A stretch of 64,000 nucleotides of DNA from Mya arenaria (GCF_026914265.1 NC_069135.1:38492946-38556945), one strand, 5' to 3'. Shown: positions 11,103-24,818, counted from the first letter of the stretch. Program-made: numbers and translations. The notes: generated from the sequence alone by a model not told the origin.

Positions 11103-11254
11103 TCCTGGGGTGGTATTCAATTTTAACTTAGGTAAATCTTATGGTCATACATGATTGACTTCATTCACTCTATTGGTCAGGTATAAATAACAAGTAATCC
11201 GATTAGCTACATCGTTCTTAGATCCATTTAAGACCAATATATAATACCATCCCA
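11103..11254. mobile_element. short TIR element (MITE-like)
   Basis: The left end CCTGGGGTGGTATTCAA and the right end ATAATACCATCCCATG are inverted. It shares its interior with 1266-1420 in the opposite orientation. Confidence 0.6.
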
Positions 11255-11464
11255 TGTATAATAATGTATTTTTCTTACTGCGCCATACAAGACAGAGATC
11301 ATCAAAGTACTTTTGTGACATATAGGAAGGGACTGAACTAAAGGCCATAAGGTGCAACACATTGTTTTAAAGAATTGTCTGATCTTACGAACAGATGAAC
11401 GTAATTTTGAGAAAACAATTTATATTTAAAAACCTTGCTTGCTCCAACCATCAGTAAATATGCA

Positions 11465-12045
11465 GTCGCAATCCAACATTCGATGCTTTACGTGGCTTGT
11501 AAGTCCTAACTTTACCGAGAGTGTCGAGTGTGGATGTTATATCGTATGTTGAGATGTGAATTTCAATCTAACGGAGACAGTCGATGCTAAACCTGAGATG
11601 TGAGTCTTTATCCAACAGAGACGAACGAGGTCGAACATGAGATGTAAGTATCAATCCAACTGCGAATGTCAATGTTAAATATGAAATGCAAGTTTTAAGC
11701 TGACCGAGACTGGCCATGTTATAAATGAGATGTAAGTCTCAATCTCACCGAGATTGTCGGTGTAATACGTGAGATAAAAGGCCCAATCTTACCGAAGCTG
11801 TCGATGTTGTATTTGAGATGTAAGTCCCAATCTTACCGAAGCTGTCGATGTTATCCTTGAGATGTAAGTCCAAATTCTACCGAAGCTGTCGATGTTATAC
11901 GAAAGATGTAAGTCTCAATCTAACCGAAGCTGTCGATGTTAAACGTGAGATAAAAGGCCAAATCTTATAGAGATAGTCGATGTTATACGTGAGATGTAAA
12001 TCTGAATCTAACCGATAATGACAATGTTAAGTGTGAGATGTTTTA
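11465..12045. repeat. 44-bp minisatellite, stray diverged array
   Basis: Diverged units (GAGATGTAAGTC, CTAACCGAAGCTGTCGATG) match the diverged half of the other 44-bp arrays. None of the other block components lies beside it. Confidence 0.85.
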
Positions 12046-13409
12046 TGTGCTTGTTGTTTAAATATTTTTTTCAAAAGAACAGTTGTATTGATTGATGTGG
12101 ACAGCATGACTATGACCATGAATTTAATTTTTTTATAGTTTGTTACTATTTGATTGTTATCACATGAGGAATGTGGAAATTTAGCAAGTTAATTTTCAAT
12201 AAACATTTGATATTTGCATAGATGGACAATAAACAAAAAGTTAAAGTTGTTTGTGAGCAGACTTTCTTTAAATGTAATTCAACTTAACATTTGACAGAAA
12301 TTTCGAAAATGACAAGAAATAGAATATTATATAGAGGATTGTTTGCAGCCTATGTCAAATTGATAGGGGTGGTTGTGTCCGGGGTGGATTTTGTTTGTTG
12401 CCCTTTTTCGCAGGTTCACTAAGATGCTGTCTCATTGTAAAGTGGCCAAGTTTTTTTTTAAAAAGGATCACCATCGGAGTTATGCCGAACATTGATTGTA
12501 TAGTTATCATGTACGGTTTGTCACAAAAAAAGAATAATCCAAAATACGAGAAACACACTTAAGTCAATCTATAAATAAAAAACTACGGAACCAAATTTTG
12601 ATCCTATTTTTTAAAAAAGAATATAGAACAGCTGTTATGAGTCTAATAAATATACGGCTTCCTCTTTTTTTCTTAATGTGTGGCATTGTAATAGCCGGGG
12701 GACAACTGTTTGAATTAAGATTGATGATTTCGAAATATGAATGAAATAATTGTTAAAGCTATTTTAACAAAAGGTGATTTTTTTCTACAGAAAATATCTT
12801 TATTACACCTACCATTCTTCATGTCATTAAAAGTTATTTTAAGGGAATATTCATTCTTAAATCGTTTTTTTTATAATTTCGTTAAAATCGCGTTTGAAAT
12901 TTACCAATTTATCAATAGCACATCGTTTATTATTAAGTAGGATAAAAACACTATTCTTAAGTATCCAATATTAGCCTTATTCGTATATACTTAAACTAAA
13001 AAAACTCTTATAAGTCCTTTTGAAATGTAACTCATGTAATCCCCACCCCTCTGAATCGATTTCAAATATGATTTTAAATTAACTGTTTAATTTTTCTGTA
13101 AAATAAATTTCATTTGCCTCGCCGGGTAACAGGAAATCGTTTTTAATCAAATTTGTAAAATTACATCCAAAAAATACATTTAATCTCATCATAGAGATGT
13201 TCAATATATCATCATGCCTAGTAAGTGTTTGTTCTTTATTGTTACTTTGTGATACATTTATTCTGATTTTGTTTATTTTATCAAATTAATCTGCCCATAA
13301 ATACCTACATTGCACTTTTCTTAAAATAAAAAAGATACCCATGCAACACGTCTCGTTATGTTCTTTGAATATGGGTTAAGGAAAATGTATGAACACATTT
13401 AAGTTAAAT
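12046..13409. other. AT-rich intergenic stretch, no gene seen
   Basis: Only short AT-driven open frames without protein-like composition. No repeat family recognised. Confidence 0.5.
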
Positions 13410-14170
13410 GTTTGATAGCGTGAGGAGTCTCTGCTCTGCTCCTTACTTCAAGTGTTTTGATTCTGCATATGTGAAGACGTATTGTTGTGAACAATAACAT
13501 TCAATGTTTGAGAGTCCGAGGACAGCTCCGCTCCTTACTTCCAGTGTTTTGATTTTAGAAAAAATCAGTTTTTAGAGGGATCATACCATTTCAAAGAAGC
13601 AATATAAAACAACTTTAAAAGGTTAATCCGCTAAGGAAGTCTTTTTTTTTCTGCATGTATCCCTCAATCAATTCACATACCAAAACACAACTATATAGCC
13701 AGGCAACATGGTCGTCGTGCACGATCACGAGTAACATGATTTCAACAAACGTAGACCAATAGTTAATGTTTATACTCAAATCCTTTTAAACTGATTTCCC
13801 GGGGACCGGGTTGTGGTGCAAACTCACGAGTTTTAAAATTTCAACAAACTAATGTGACTCATCGACATTGTTATTGCTAAAACAATTTTGACCTGATTTC
13901 CTGAAGACTTGGTTGTGGTTCACATTCACGAATTATATGATTCAACAGACTTAGATGACCACTTGTCAATGTTTATACTCAATTCCTTTTAAGCTGATTT
14001 CCTGGGGACCTGGTTGTGTTGCACATTCTGAGTTCAACAAACTAAGTTGACGCATAGATAATGTAATTGCTAAAACAATTTTGACCTGATTTCCTGATGA
14101 CTTGGTTGTGGTTCACATTCACGAGTTACATGATTTCAAAAAACTTAGTTGACCACTCATCAATGGCCGT
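13410..14170. repeat. degenerate ~100-bp tandem repeat
   Basis: Two related units around 13420-13560 share CTCCTTACTTC and AGTGTTTTGATT. They are followed by four units of about 100 bp containing GATTTCCTG, ACTTGGTTGTGGTTCACATT and CAACAAACT. Alternate units resemble each other more closely, giving a ~200-bp higher-order unit. Confidence 0.75.
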
Positions 14171-14935
14171 GCGTAACCATTTCATATAAACGACTAAAAA
14201 CTATTCTTAGATAAATATAATAGAAATACTTCATTTTTAGTCATTTTTAGTCAATCTAAAGACATTTAGAAAGAAAAACCTAGTAAATCATCAACAAGAC
14301 ATATTTCTACAATATATTATTACGTTCAAAGGAAAGACTAGTTTCTCAACAAAGGTAGTCGAAAGATATTATGGCAAATACTTTCTTAATGTGTGTTTGC
14401 CGGTAATCCAAAATTAAGACACACTATGCTTTGTAGTTTAATATATATTTAAAACATAGACAATGTTTTTTTATGTTCTAAAGTAATCTTTTCTTCAAGT
14501 CATTTCTCTTTTATCAACCGTTGTCCTGAAAAAGATAAGGTTTAACTTTTCATTCAAAATGCATTTACAAACAACATTTATAAGGAAATAAGTAATATCC
14601 TCAAACCAGCATATTAACTGACCTTTATTTTCATATATGATTTTGTATATCAAATACCTCCTTTTGTGATGGCAGCGGAAAATACAACTTAACCTCAGTA
14701 GTTTGTGTGATTCACACAAGTGACCGATTCCAACCACAAACTCTGGTTATATGTACACATCTTCTATCCTTGGCATGCACTTTGGAGTGACTACACATGT
14801 GTAATAATGAAATTGTGCAATAGCAAAACAATTAACAAGGACTCTGTTTAAAGCAACAATGTCGAAACCCAACGGACACTTAATTAGAGACACAGACCGT
14901 ACTTACGTCTGTTTCGCAATGACGTTGGCGTCAAT
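14171..14935. other. intergenic, nothing recognised
   Basis: AT-rich sequence without convincing exons or repeats. Confidence 0.4.
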
Positions 14936-15778
14936 AAAACAAAACGGTGAACTTGTCCTATTGATACGTATACTTGAACTTGTCTGATTGGTACGCATAC
15001 GTGAACTTGTATAATTGATACGTATACTTGAACGTGTTCTTATTGATACGTATACTTGAACTTGTCTTATTGATACGTATACTTGAACTTGTCTAATTGA
15101 TACGTATACTTGAACTTGTCTAATTGATACGCATACTTGAACTTGTCTAATTGATACGTATACTTGAACTTGTATAATTGATACTTATACGTGAGCTTGT
15201 ATAATTGATACGTATACGTGAGCTTGTATAATTGATACTTATACGTGAGCTTGTATAATTGATACGTATACGTGAACTTTTATAAATGGTACGTTTACGT
15301 GAACTTGTCTAAATGATATGTATACGTGAATTTGTCTAATTGATACGTATACGTGAACTTGTCAGATTGGTACGTGAACTTGTCTAATTGATAAGTTTAC
15401 GTGAACTTGTCTAATTGATACGTATACGTGAACTTGTTTAATTGATACGTATACGTGAACTTGTCTAATTGATCTGTATACGTGAACTTGTCTAATTGAT
15501 ACGTATACCTGAACTTGTATAATTGTAACGTATACGTGAACTTGTATAATTGATAAGAATACGTGAACTTGTCTTATTGGAACGTATTTTTGAACTTGTC
15601 TAATTGGAACATATAAGTGATCTTGTCTTATTGATTCGTATATCTCAACTTGTCTTATTCATTCTTATACCTGAACTTCGTATACCTGAACTTGTCTTAT
15701 TGATGCGTATACATGACCTTGTGTTACTGATACCTACACAAAAACTTTTGTTATTGATTCTTAAACCTTAACTTGACC
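14936..15778. repeat. 27-bp minisatellite (TTGTCTAATTGATACGTATA + CGTGAAC)
   Basis: Clean 27-bp period, best at 15380-15520. Units toward the right edge are more diverged. The array abuts the 20-bp array at about 15779. Confidence 0.95.
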
Positions 15779-17015
15779 TGTAATCAAGTATCCCCTCCTA
15801 CAATCATGTGTAACCTCCTGGAACCATGTGTAACCTCCGGGAATCAGGTGTCCTCTCCCGGAATCATGTGTCCTCTTCTGAAATAATGTCTCCCCTCCTG
15901 CAATCATGTCTCCCCTCCTGAAAGCATGTGTCCCCTCCTGCGATCGTGTGTCCACTCCTTTAATCCTAACGATGTCTTAATCATGTGTCGCTTACTGCAA
16001 TCATATGGCATCTTCTAAAATCATGTGTCCCAACCTTTAATTATGTGTCTCAACCCGAAAATCACGTGTCTCCTCCTGAAATTATGTGTCCCTTCCTGAT
16101 ATCATGGTGCCCTCCTGCAATGATATTCCTCTTCCTGAAATCATGTGTCCCCTCCTGATATACGTGTCCCTCTTGCAATCAAATGTCTCTTCCTGAAATC
16201 ATGTGTTCCCTCCTGCAATGATATGCCTCTTCCTGAAATCATGTGTCCCCTCCTGATATACGTGTCCCTCCTGCAATCATTTGTCTCTTCCATAAATCAT
16301 GTGTCCCCTCCAGAAATCGTGTGTCCCCTACTGCAATCATGCTACTCCTCCTAAAATCGTGTGTCCCCTTCTGCAATCATGTTACTCCTCCTGAAATCGT
16401 GTGTCCCCTACTGCAATCATGTTACTCTTCCTAAAATCGTATGTCCCCTCCTGCAATCATGTTACTCCTCCTGGATTCGTGTGTCCCCTACTGCAATTAT
16501 GCTACTCCTCCTGAAATTGTGTGTCCCCTAATGCAATCATGTTACTCCTCCTGAAATCGTGTGTCCCCTACTGCAATCATGTTACTCCTCCTGAAATCGT
16601 GTGTCCCCTACTGCAATCATGTGCGCCCTCCTGCTATCATGTGTCTCCTCCTGCAATCATGTGCCCCCTCCTGTAATAATGTGTCCCCTCATGCAATTAT
16701 GTTACTACTCCTGGAATCGTGTGTCCCCCTGCAATCATGTTACTCCTCCTGAAATCGTGTGTCCCCTACTGCAATCATGTTACTCCTCCTGGAATCGTTT
16801 GTCCCCTAATGCAATCATGTTTCTCCCCCTGGAATCGTGTGTCCCCTACTTCAATTATGTTAATTCTCCTGGAATCGTGTGTCCCCTACTGCAATCATGT
16901 TACTCCTCCTGAAATCGTGTGTCCCTACCTGAAATCCTTTCCTGAAAACATCTGTCCCTTCCTGAAATCATCTGTCCCTTCCTGAAAACATCTGTCCCTT
17001 CCTTATATCACGGCC
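15779..17015. repeat. 20-bp minisatellite, copy 2
   Basis: Same family as 1620-3880. The central part (16320-16930) is a 40-bp dimer of CTGCAATCATGTTACTCCTC and CTGAAATCGTGTGTCCCCTA. Open frames through it (for example 16601-16912 plus) come from the repeat and are not genes. Confidence 0.95.
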
Positions 17016-17179
17016 AGGTATCATTCCACGCATATCGTTTAGGTATCATTAATAGCTTATGTGTACAGAAAGAATAATATATAAGTATAAGACGAATCAA
17101 ACATAATATTACATAAGCTTTTTGTATGTTAAAACACTATTATAAATTATAGAACCACGCGTCAGTTTCTGTTTTACGG

Positions 17180-17400
17180 TGTCCGGTTAGCGCAGTGGTT
17201 AACCTAAGTATGTCTTGCTCAACGAAGCGACCCGGGCTCGATTCCCGGCCTAGGCGCATGTGAGTTTGGGGTGTGGTGACAAAGCTGGACAAGTTGGTTT
17301 TACATCCGGGTAAGCCGGTTTCCCCAAAAAACAGAAGGCCACACTCTCGCGTAACATCGTGCCAACGAGAATGATAAAAATAATGTTATAATATGTTAAA
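17180..17400 (+). mobile_element. tRNA-derived SINE, copy in block 2
   Basis: GTCCGGTTAGCGCAGTGGTT, GCTCGATTCCCGGCC and GCGCATGTGAGTTTGG. It corresponds position for position to 4046-4270 and, inverted, to 54050-54290. Confidence 0.8.
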
Positions 17401-17814
17401 ATTAAAGTATGCTTGTGTACGGTTTCAGCTCAAGTAAATAAAAAAAAAACATAACTGAAATAACTATATTCAGTAAATGAATCGTTTTTTGGAGTTGTTC
17501 AATGACAAGTAGCTGTTAGTAAACTCTACATAATTTAACGAAAAATTATATATCTTCAGTAAAGGAATAGTTTCTTGTAAGTTGTTCAATAACGTTTAGC
17601 TTTAAATAAACACTACACTTCCTTTAAAAAGAATTATCTATCTTCCGTAAAAGAAATGTTTCATTTTTAACAACACTATTATTCTAATCATATTATGTTT
17701 GTAACTGTCATATCTTGATGTATGAGTTCTCACCATTTCATTCGTTTTGTTTAAAAAAATACATGCGTGGTTTATAATGGAATGAAATGCACCTACCATT
17801 TCAGTGTATCAGCA
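17401..17814. other. duplicated spacer between SINE and 44-bp array
   Basis: Shared with 53650-54030 (inverted), including motifs such as GAATCGTTT and GTTGTTCAAT. No gene seen. Confidence 0.6.
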
Positions 17815-20800
17815 GTCGCAGTCCAGCTGAAACTGACGATTTTATATGTTGGATGAAGGTCTCAATATTACCGAGGCTGTCAATGTAACATGTGAGATGT
17901 AAGTCCCAGTCCAACAGAGACTGGCGATGTAACACTTGAGATGTAAGTCCTAGTCCAACGGAGACTGGCGATGTAACACGTGAGAAGTAAGTCCCAGTCC
18001 AACGGAGAATGGCGATGTAACACGTGAGATGTAAGTCCCAGTCCAGCGGAGACTGGCGATGTAACACGTGAGATGTAAGTCCCAGTCAAACGAAGTCTGG
18101 CGATGTAACACATGAGATGTAAGTCCCAGTCCAGCGGAGACTGGCGATGTAACACGTGAAATGTAAGTCCCAGTGCGACGGAGACTGGCGATGTAACACG
18201 TGAGATGTAAGTTCCAGTGCGACGGAGACTTGCGATGTAACACGTGAGATGTAAGTCCCAGTCCAGCGGAGACTGGCGATGTAACACATGAGATGTAAGT
18301 CCTAGTCCAACGGAGACTGGCGATGTAACACGTGAAATGTAAGTCCCAGTGCGACGGAGGATGGCGATGTAACCCGTGAGATGTAAGTCCCAGTGCGACG
18401 GAGACTGCCGATGTAACACGTGAGATGTAAGTCCCAGTCCAGCGGAGACTGGCGATGTAACACGTGAGATGTAAGTCCCAGTCCAACGGAGACTGGCGAT
18501 GTAACACTTGAGATGTAAGTCCCAGTCCAACGGAGACTGGCGATTTAACACGTGAAATGTAAGTCCCAGTCCAGCGGAGACTGGCGATGTAACACGTGAA
18601 ATGTAAGTCCCAGTGCGACGGAGACTGGCGATGTAACACGTGAGATGTAAGTCCCAGTCCAGAGGAGACTGTCGATGTAACACGTGAGATGTAAGTCCTA
18701 GTGCATCGGAGACTGTAGATGTAGCACGTGAGATGTAAGTCCCAGTCCAGCGGAGACTGGCGATGTAACACGTGATATGTAAGTCCCAGTCCAACGGAGA
18801 CTGGCGATGTAACACGTGAAATGTTAGTCCCAGTGCGACGGAGACTGGCGATGTAACCCGTGAGATGTAAGTCCCAGTGCGACGGAGACTGGCGATGTAA
18901 CACGTGAGATGAAAGTCCCAGTGCGACGGAGACTGGCGATGTAACACGTGAGATGTAAGTCCCAGTCCAGCGGAGACAGGCGATTTAACACTTGAGATGT
19001 AAGTCCTAGTGCAACGGACACTGACGATTTTACACGTGAGATGTAAGTCCCAGTGCAACGGACACTGGCGATGTAACACGTGAGATGTAAGTCCGAGTCA
19101 AACGGAAACTGTCGATGTAACACGTGAGATGTAAGTCCCAGTCCAGCGGAGACTGTCGATGTAACACGTGAGATGTAAGTCCTAGTGCATCGGAGACGGT
19201 AGATGTAGCACGTGAGATGTAAGTCCCAGTCCAACGGAGATTGTCGATGTAACACGTGAGATGTAAGTCCCAGTCCAACGGAGACTATTGATGTAACACG
19301 TGAAATGTTAGTCTTAGTCCAACGGAGACTGGTGATGTAACATGTGAAATGTTAGTCCCAGTCCAACGGAGACTGGCGATGTAACACGTGAGATGTAAGT
19401 CCCAGTCCAGCGGACACTGGCGATTTAACACGTGAGATGTAAGTCCTAGTGCAACGGAGACTGACGATTTTACACGTGAGATGTAAGTCCAAAGTGCAAC
19501 GGAGACTGGCGATGTAACACGTGAGATGTAAGACCCAGTCCAACGGATGAAACACGTGAGATGTAATTCCCAGTGCGACGGAGGATGGCGATGTAACCCG
19601 TGAGATGTAAGTCCCAGTGCAACGGAGACTGGCGATGTAACACGTGAGATGTAAGTCCCAGTCCAGCGGAGACTGGCGATGTAACACGTGAGATGTAAGT
19701 CCCAGTCCAACGGAGACTGGCGATGTAACACTTGAGATGTAAGTCCCAGTCCAACGGAGACTGGCGATTTAACACGTGAAATGTAAGTCCCAGTCCAGCG
19801 GAGACTGGCGATGTAACACGTGAAATGTAAGTCCCAATGCGACGGAGACTGGCGATGTAACACGTGAGATGTAAGTCCCAGTCCAGCGGAGACTGTCGAT
19901 GTAACACGTGAGATGTAAGTCCTAGTGCATCGGAGACTGTAGATGTAGCACGTGAGATGTAAGTCCCAGTCCAACGGAGATTGTCGATGTAACACGTGAG
20001 ATGTAAGTCCCAGTCCAGCGGAGACTGGCGATATAACACGTGATATGTAAGTCCTAGTCCAACGGAGACTGGCGATGTAACACGTGAAATGTTAGTCCCA
20101 GTGCGACGGAGACTGGCGATGTAACCCGTGAGATGTAAGTCCCAGTGCGACGGAGACTGGCGATGTAACACGTGAGATGAAAGTCCCAGTGCGACGGAGA
20201 CTGGCGATGTAACACGTGAGATGTAAGTCCCAGTCCAGCGGAGACTGGCGATTTAACACTTGAGATGTAAGTCCTAGTGCAACGGACACTGACGATTTTA
20301 CACGTGAGATGTAAGTCCCAGTGCAACGGACACTGACGATGTAACACGTGAGATGTAAGTCCGAGTCAAACGGAAACTGTCGATGTAACACGTGAGATGT
20401 AAGTCCCAGTCCAGCGGAGACTGTCGATGTAACACGTGAGATGTAAGTCCTAGTGCATCGGAGACTGTAGATATAGCACGTGAGATGTAAGTCCCAGTCC
20501 AACGGAGATTGTCGATGTAACACGTGAGATGTAAGTCCCAGTCCAACGGAGACTATTGATGTAACACGTGAAATGTTAGTCTTAGTCCAACGGAGACTGG
20601 TGATGTAACACGTGAAATGTTAGTCCCAGTCCAACGGAGACTGGCGATGTAACACGTGAGATGTAAGTCCCAGTCCAGCGGACACTGGCGATTTAACACG
20701 TGAGATGTAAGTCCTAGTGCAACGGAGACTGACGATTTTACACGTGAGATGTAAGTCCAAAGTGCAACGGAGACTGGCGATGTAACACGTGAGATGTAAG

Positions 20801-22930
20801 ACCCAGTCCAACGGATGAAACACGTGAGATGTAATTCCCAGTCCAGCGGAGACTGTAGATGTAACACGTGAGATGTAAATCCTAGTGCAACGGAGACTAG
20901 AGATATAACACATGAGATTTAAGTCCCAGTCCAACGGAGACTGGAGATGTATCACGTGAGATGTTAGTACCAGTGCAACGGAGATTAACGATGTAACACG
21001 TGAGATGTAAGTCCCATTGCAACGGAGACTGTCGATGTAACACGTGAGATGTAAGTCATTGTCCAACGGAGACTGGCGATGTTACACGTGAGATGTAATT
21101 TCTAGTGCAACGTAGACTGGCGATGTAACACGTGAGATATTAGACTCAGTCAAACGGAGGATGGCGATGTAACTCGTGAGATGCAAGTCTCAGTCCAACG
21201 GAGGATGGAGATGTAACACGTGAGATTTAAGACCCAGTCCAACGGAGGATGGCGATGTAACCAGTGAGATGTAAGTCTCAGTCTAACGGAGACTGGCAAT
21301 GAAACACGTTGTATGTAAGTCCTAGTCCAACGGAGACTGGTGATGTAACACGTGAGATGTAAGTCCCAGTCCAACGGAGGATGGCGATGCAACACTTAGA
21401 TGTAAGTCTCAGTCCAACGGAGATTGGCGATGTAACACGTGAGATGTAAATCTCAGTCCAATGGAGAATTGCGATGTAACACGTGAGATGTAAATCCTAG
21501 TAAAACGGAGGATGGCGATGAAATACGTGAGATGTAATTATCAGTCCAATGGAGACTGGCGATGTAACACGTGAGATGTAAGTCCTAGTCCGACGGAGAA
21601 TTGCGATTTAACACGTGAGATGTAAGTCCCAGTCCAGCGGAGACTGGCGATGTAACACGTGAAATGTAAGTCCCAGTGCGACGGAGACTGGCGATGTAAC
21701 ACGTGAAATGTAAGTCCCAGTGCGACGGAGACTGGCGATGTAACACGTGAGATGTAAGTTCTAGTGCAACGGAGACTGTAGATGATAACCGTGGGATGTA
21801 AGTGTCAAACTAACATATTGTCGATGCTACACATGTAATGCAAGTCTCAATCTTACCGAGACAGTCGATGTAACACGTGTGATTTAGGTCCCAATCCAAC
21901 GGAGATTGTCGATGTTATCATGGGATGTAAGTCTCAAACTAACCGAGATTGTTGATACTACACATGATTGTGATGAAATCCTAAATCTAGCCGAGACTGT
22001 CGATATTTAACTTTTGCAATAAGTCTATAAGTAACCGAGACTGTCCATATACCACGTGTGATGTAAGTCTCAATATAACCGAGACTGTCAATATAACACG
22101 TGTGTTTTTAGTCCCAATCCAACGGAGAATGTCGATGTTTACCGTGGGCAATAAGTCTCAGACTAATCAAGATTGTCGATATTAAACGTGGGCAATAAGT
22201 CTCAAACTAACCGAAATTGTCGATATTAATCGTGGGCAATAAGTCACAAACTAACCGAGACTGCCCATGTACCACGTGTTATGTAAGTATCAAACTAACC
22301 GAGACTGTCGATGTTAACCGTGGGGTGTAAGTCTCAAACAAAACGAGACTGTCGATGTATCACGTGTGATTAAAGTCTCAATAAAACCAATCCAACAATA
22401 TTAAACGCGGGCAATATGTCTCGAACTAACCGAGATTGTCGATGGTACATGTATGATGTAAGTCTCAATCTAACCGAGACTGTCAGTGTGAAACGTGGTC
22501 AATACGTCTTAAACTGACCGAGATTGTCGATGTAACACGTATGATGTACGTCTCAATCTAACTGAGATTGTTGATGGTAAACGTGGGATGTAAGTCTCAA
22601 TTTAAGGAGGCTGTCGATGTAACACGTTAGTTGTAAGTCTCAATCAAACCGGTCGGTCATATTATACTAGAATGTGAGATGTTAATCTCATTACAATCGA
22701 GACTTTTCATGTTTAACCTGATATGTAAGTCTCATTCCAATTGAAAATGTGAGATGTGTCAATCAAACCGTGACTCTCGATGATACACGTCAGATGTCAA
22801 TCTCAATCTATCCAAAACTTTCGATGTTATACGTGAGATGTAAGTGTCAATATAACCTTGTCTGCCTATGTTTTACGTGAGATGTAAGTCTCAATCTAAC
22901 CGAGACTGTCGATGGTATACATGATATGTA
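17815..22930. repeat. 44-bp minisatellite, copy 2, greatly expanded
   Basis: About 5.1 kb of 44-bp units. From 17880 to about 21780 the units are nearly identical; from 21800 to 22930 they are diverged like the homologous part of copy 1. A higher-order repeat of 1268 bp is visible: the segment near 19030-19560 recurs at 20298-20828. Because the minus-strand unit lacks stops in all frames and 44 is not a multiple of three, long open frames (up to about 400 codons, for example 17880-19079) arise with a 44-residue translated period. I consider these artefacts. Confidence 0.97.
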
Positions 22931-23452
22931 TGTTGTGCTCTTGGTTTGTGTTCTTGAGAATACGTCCTTCAAAATTAATTTCAGGATACGTTTGAAATCT
23001 AGTATGCATTTTTCAAAATATGATTTTCTGATTTTCTGATCGTTCACGTGAACCATATCTCCGACATTGAATAAAGAGATTGTTTTATTATTTTTTATTG
23101 CAATTCACCTGTATGTATAGTATGCAAGTAAATCATCATTATATTTAAATTGAATAAGTCAATATGACGGTGTTATATATATATACACGAAAATTGAACA
23201 GACTACATTCATCAAATAAAACATATATATATATAATATTTCGTTTGTAGTTTCTTGGATATAAATTGTCCAAAATATGATAAAATATAAGTATTCACAA
23301 GATGCTTTTGGATTCATATCATATTACTTATACCATGCGGTCTAAACAAAACAATTATATACATGTATGACAATACTACAATATACTTTGCAATAAAAAT
23401 ATGGAAGATTCCTGTTCGATAGTACCAAATCAAACATTAAAAGTTTTTAGTT
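22931..23452. other. 3' flank of B-box gene 2
   Basis: Sequence downstream of the gene on the minus strand, with putative AATAAA signals at 23084-23089 and 23094-23099. It includes an insertion (about 23165-23335, with short TA runs) shared with gene 3 and absent from gene 1. Confidence 0.55.
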
Positions 23453-24818
23453 TTAATTTAACTTGATAACAAGAAGTGTGCCGTTCCATCCACCAACAAT
23501 CAGAGAGAAAGTGCGGCTGCTGAAGAATAAATCACGCGGTTTGTTCAGTCCGTCTCTCTTACTTGCCAGTGTGGTCAACTTTTTCTTCCCGTCGTTGTCA
23601 ACCTGCAGCACTGTGTTGGAGCCTTCGCAGCAGACGAACACGTGTCCAGCAGGTGTCACGTGTACTCCGGTAGGATGTTTCATGTCAGGGTCAGTGAGTA
23701 AGGCCAGCTTGTTGCCCTTGTTGTCTAGGGTGATCAGTTGATGTTTACTGGAGTTTGTGATGTAGATTGTCTTCCCGTCGTTACTGATGGCACATTTCAT
23801 CACTGTGATAATCACACCGAAGTCCTCGTACAGCGTCTTCACTTTCTTTCCCGACATCGTGTAGATGTACAGGGCGTCACTGGAGGAGATGTAAAGCTGG
23901 CCGCCATAGTGAGCTGCGGCATTACATCCATGGGTGAAGCTTAACTTCCTCGTAGTTACGAGTTTCCCTTTCGTAGCATTAATGAGATAAAGTCCTCGTC
24001 TATCAGCATGACCACTGTTAACACAAACGGCCACTTCATTTCCGTCAATGTGGCACACGTCATATGGATCCCACGGGACATCACAGTGGTCGATCACCCT
24101 GTACTCCTTGTCCAGGAGCTTCACTTTACAATTACCCCAGTCTGCTATGACAAACTCTCCACTAGACAATTCACATACACCACGGATATCACTCATCTTC
24201 ACGTTGTACTCCTTGTACTCTTCAACACTGAAGACGTGGTTTGGATCGGAAAGGGGATCTTTTCGCTGTTTAATCGTAACAGTTTGTTCTTCAATCGCTC
24301 CAAACGTCTTTATTGAAGATAAAAGTTCTTCGATAAGGTTATTGGCTTGAAATGTTACATTGTAACACTCAATGGTGGATATGCCATGAAGATGATCGTT
24401 TGCTTGTGAAATCATATCCTGGCTCTTTCTGTACGCAATATATGATTTTGACTCGCTTGATTTTGATTTTGTTTGAAAAGCGGCAATCATGTTTTGCAGT
24501 TCAATAGTCATTTTATCACAAGTTTCGATATCTTTCTTTATATTTTTTTCAAGTTTAGCTATTATTCCGTCCAAGTCTTGTAAAGTTGTCTTCTCAATCT
24601 TATCAAGGATTTCGTTGATCTTTTTACGTATGGTTTTAATTTCATCAGAAATGGCTGTCCTCGTCTTTTTCAGAGATGTCGTATTCTTCATTCGTGCTTC
24701 TTTCATCAGCTCGAATTGCTTTTCAAGTTCAGCGATCTTCTTTGGAATTTGCTGAAACTCAATATTTCTCTGAATTCCTTTTGCTACATCTGGAATGGGA
24801 TGGATTTTGGAACATTGT
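23453..24818 (-). CDS. B-box/NHL-like TRIM-type protein, gene 2, exon 2
   Basis: Same organisation as gene 1: end of B-box 2 (QCSKIHPIPDVAKG), coiled coil and NHL-like propeller with blades such as GVCELSSGEFVIAD, HVTPAGHVFVCC and FSLIVGGWNG. The exon is 18 bp shorter than in genes 1 and 3 because six codons are missing just before GVCE. The acceptor is TTTGTTTCAG before 24818. The open frame continues into the intron on its 5' side, but the splice site and the family alignment fix the exon start. With exon 1 the protein is 566 residues. Confidence 0.87.

Noticed and set aside
17880-19079. Minus-strand open frame of 399 codons (and overlapping ones to 21395)
   Set aside because: It is the translation of the 44-bp minisatellite, open in every frame because the unit has no stops. 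It has no splice sites or unique sequence, and the same peptide recurs in other frames.
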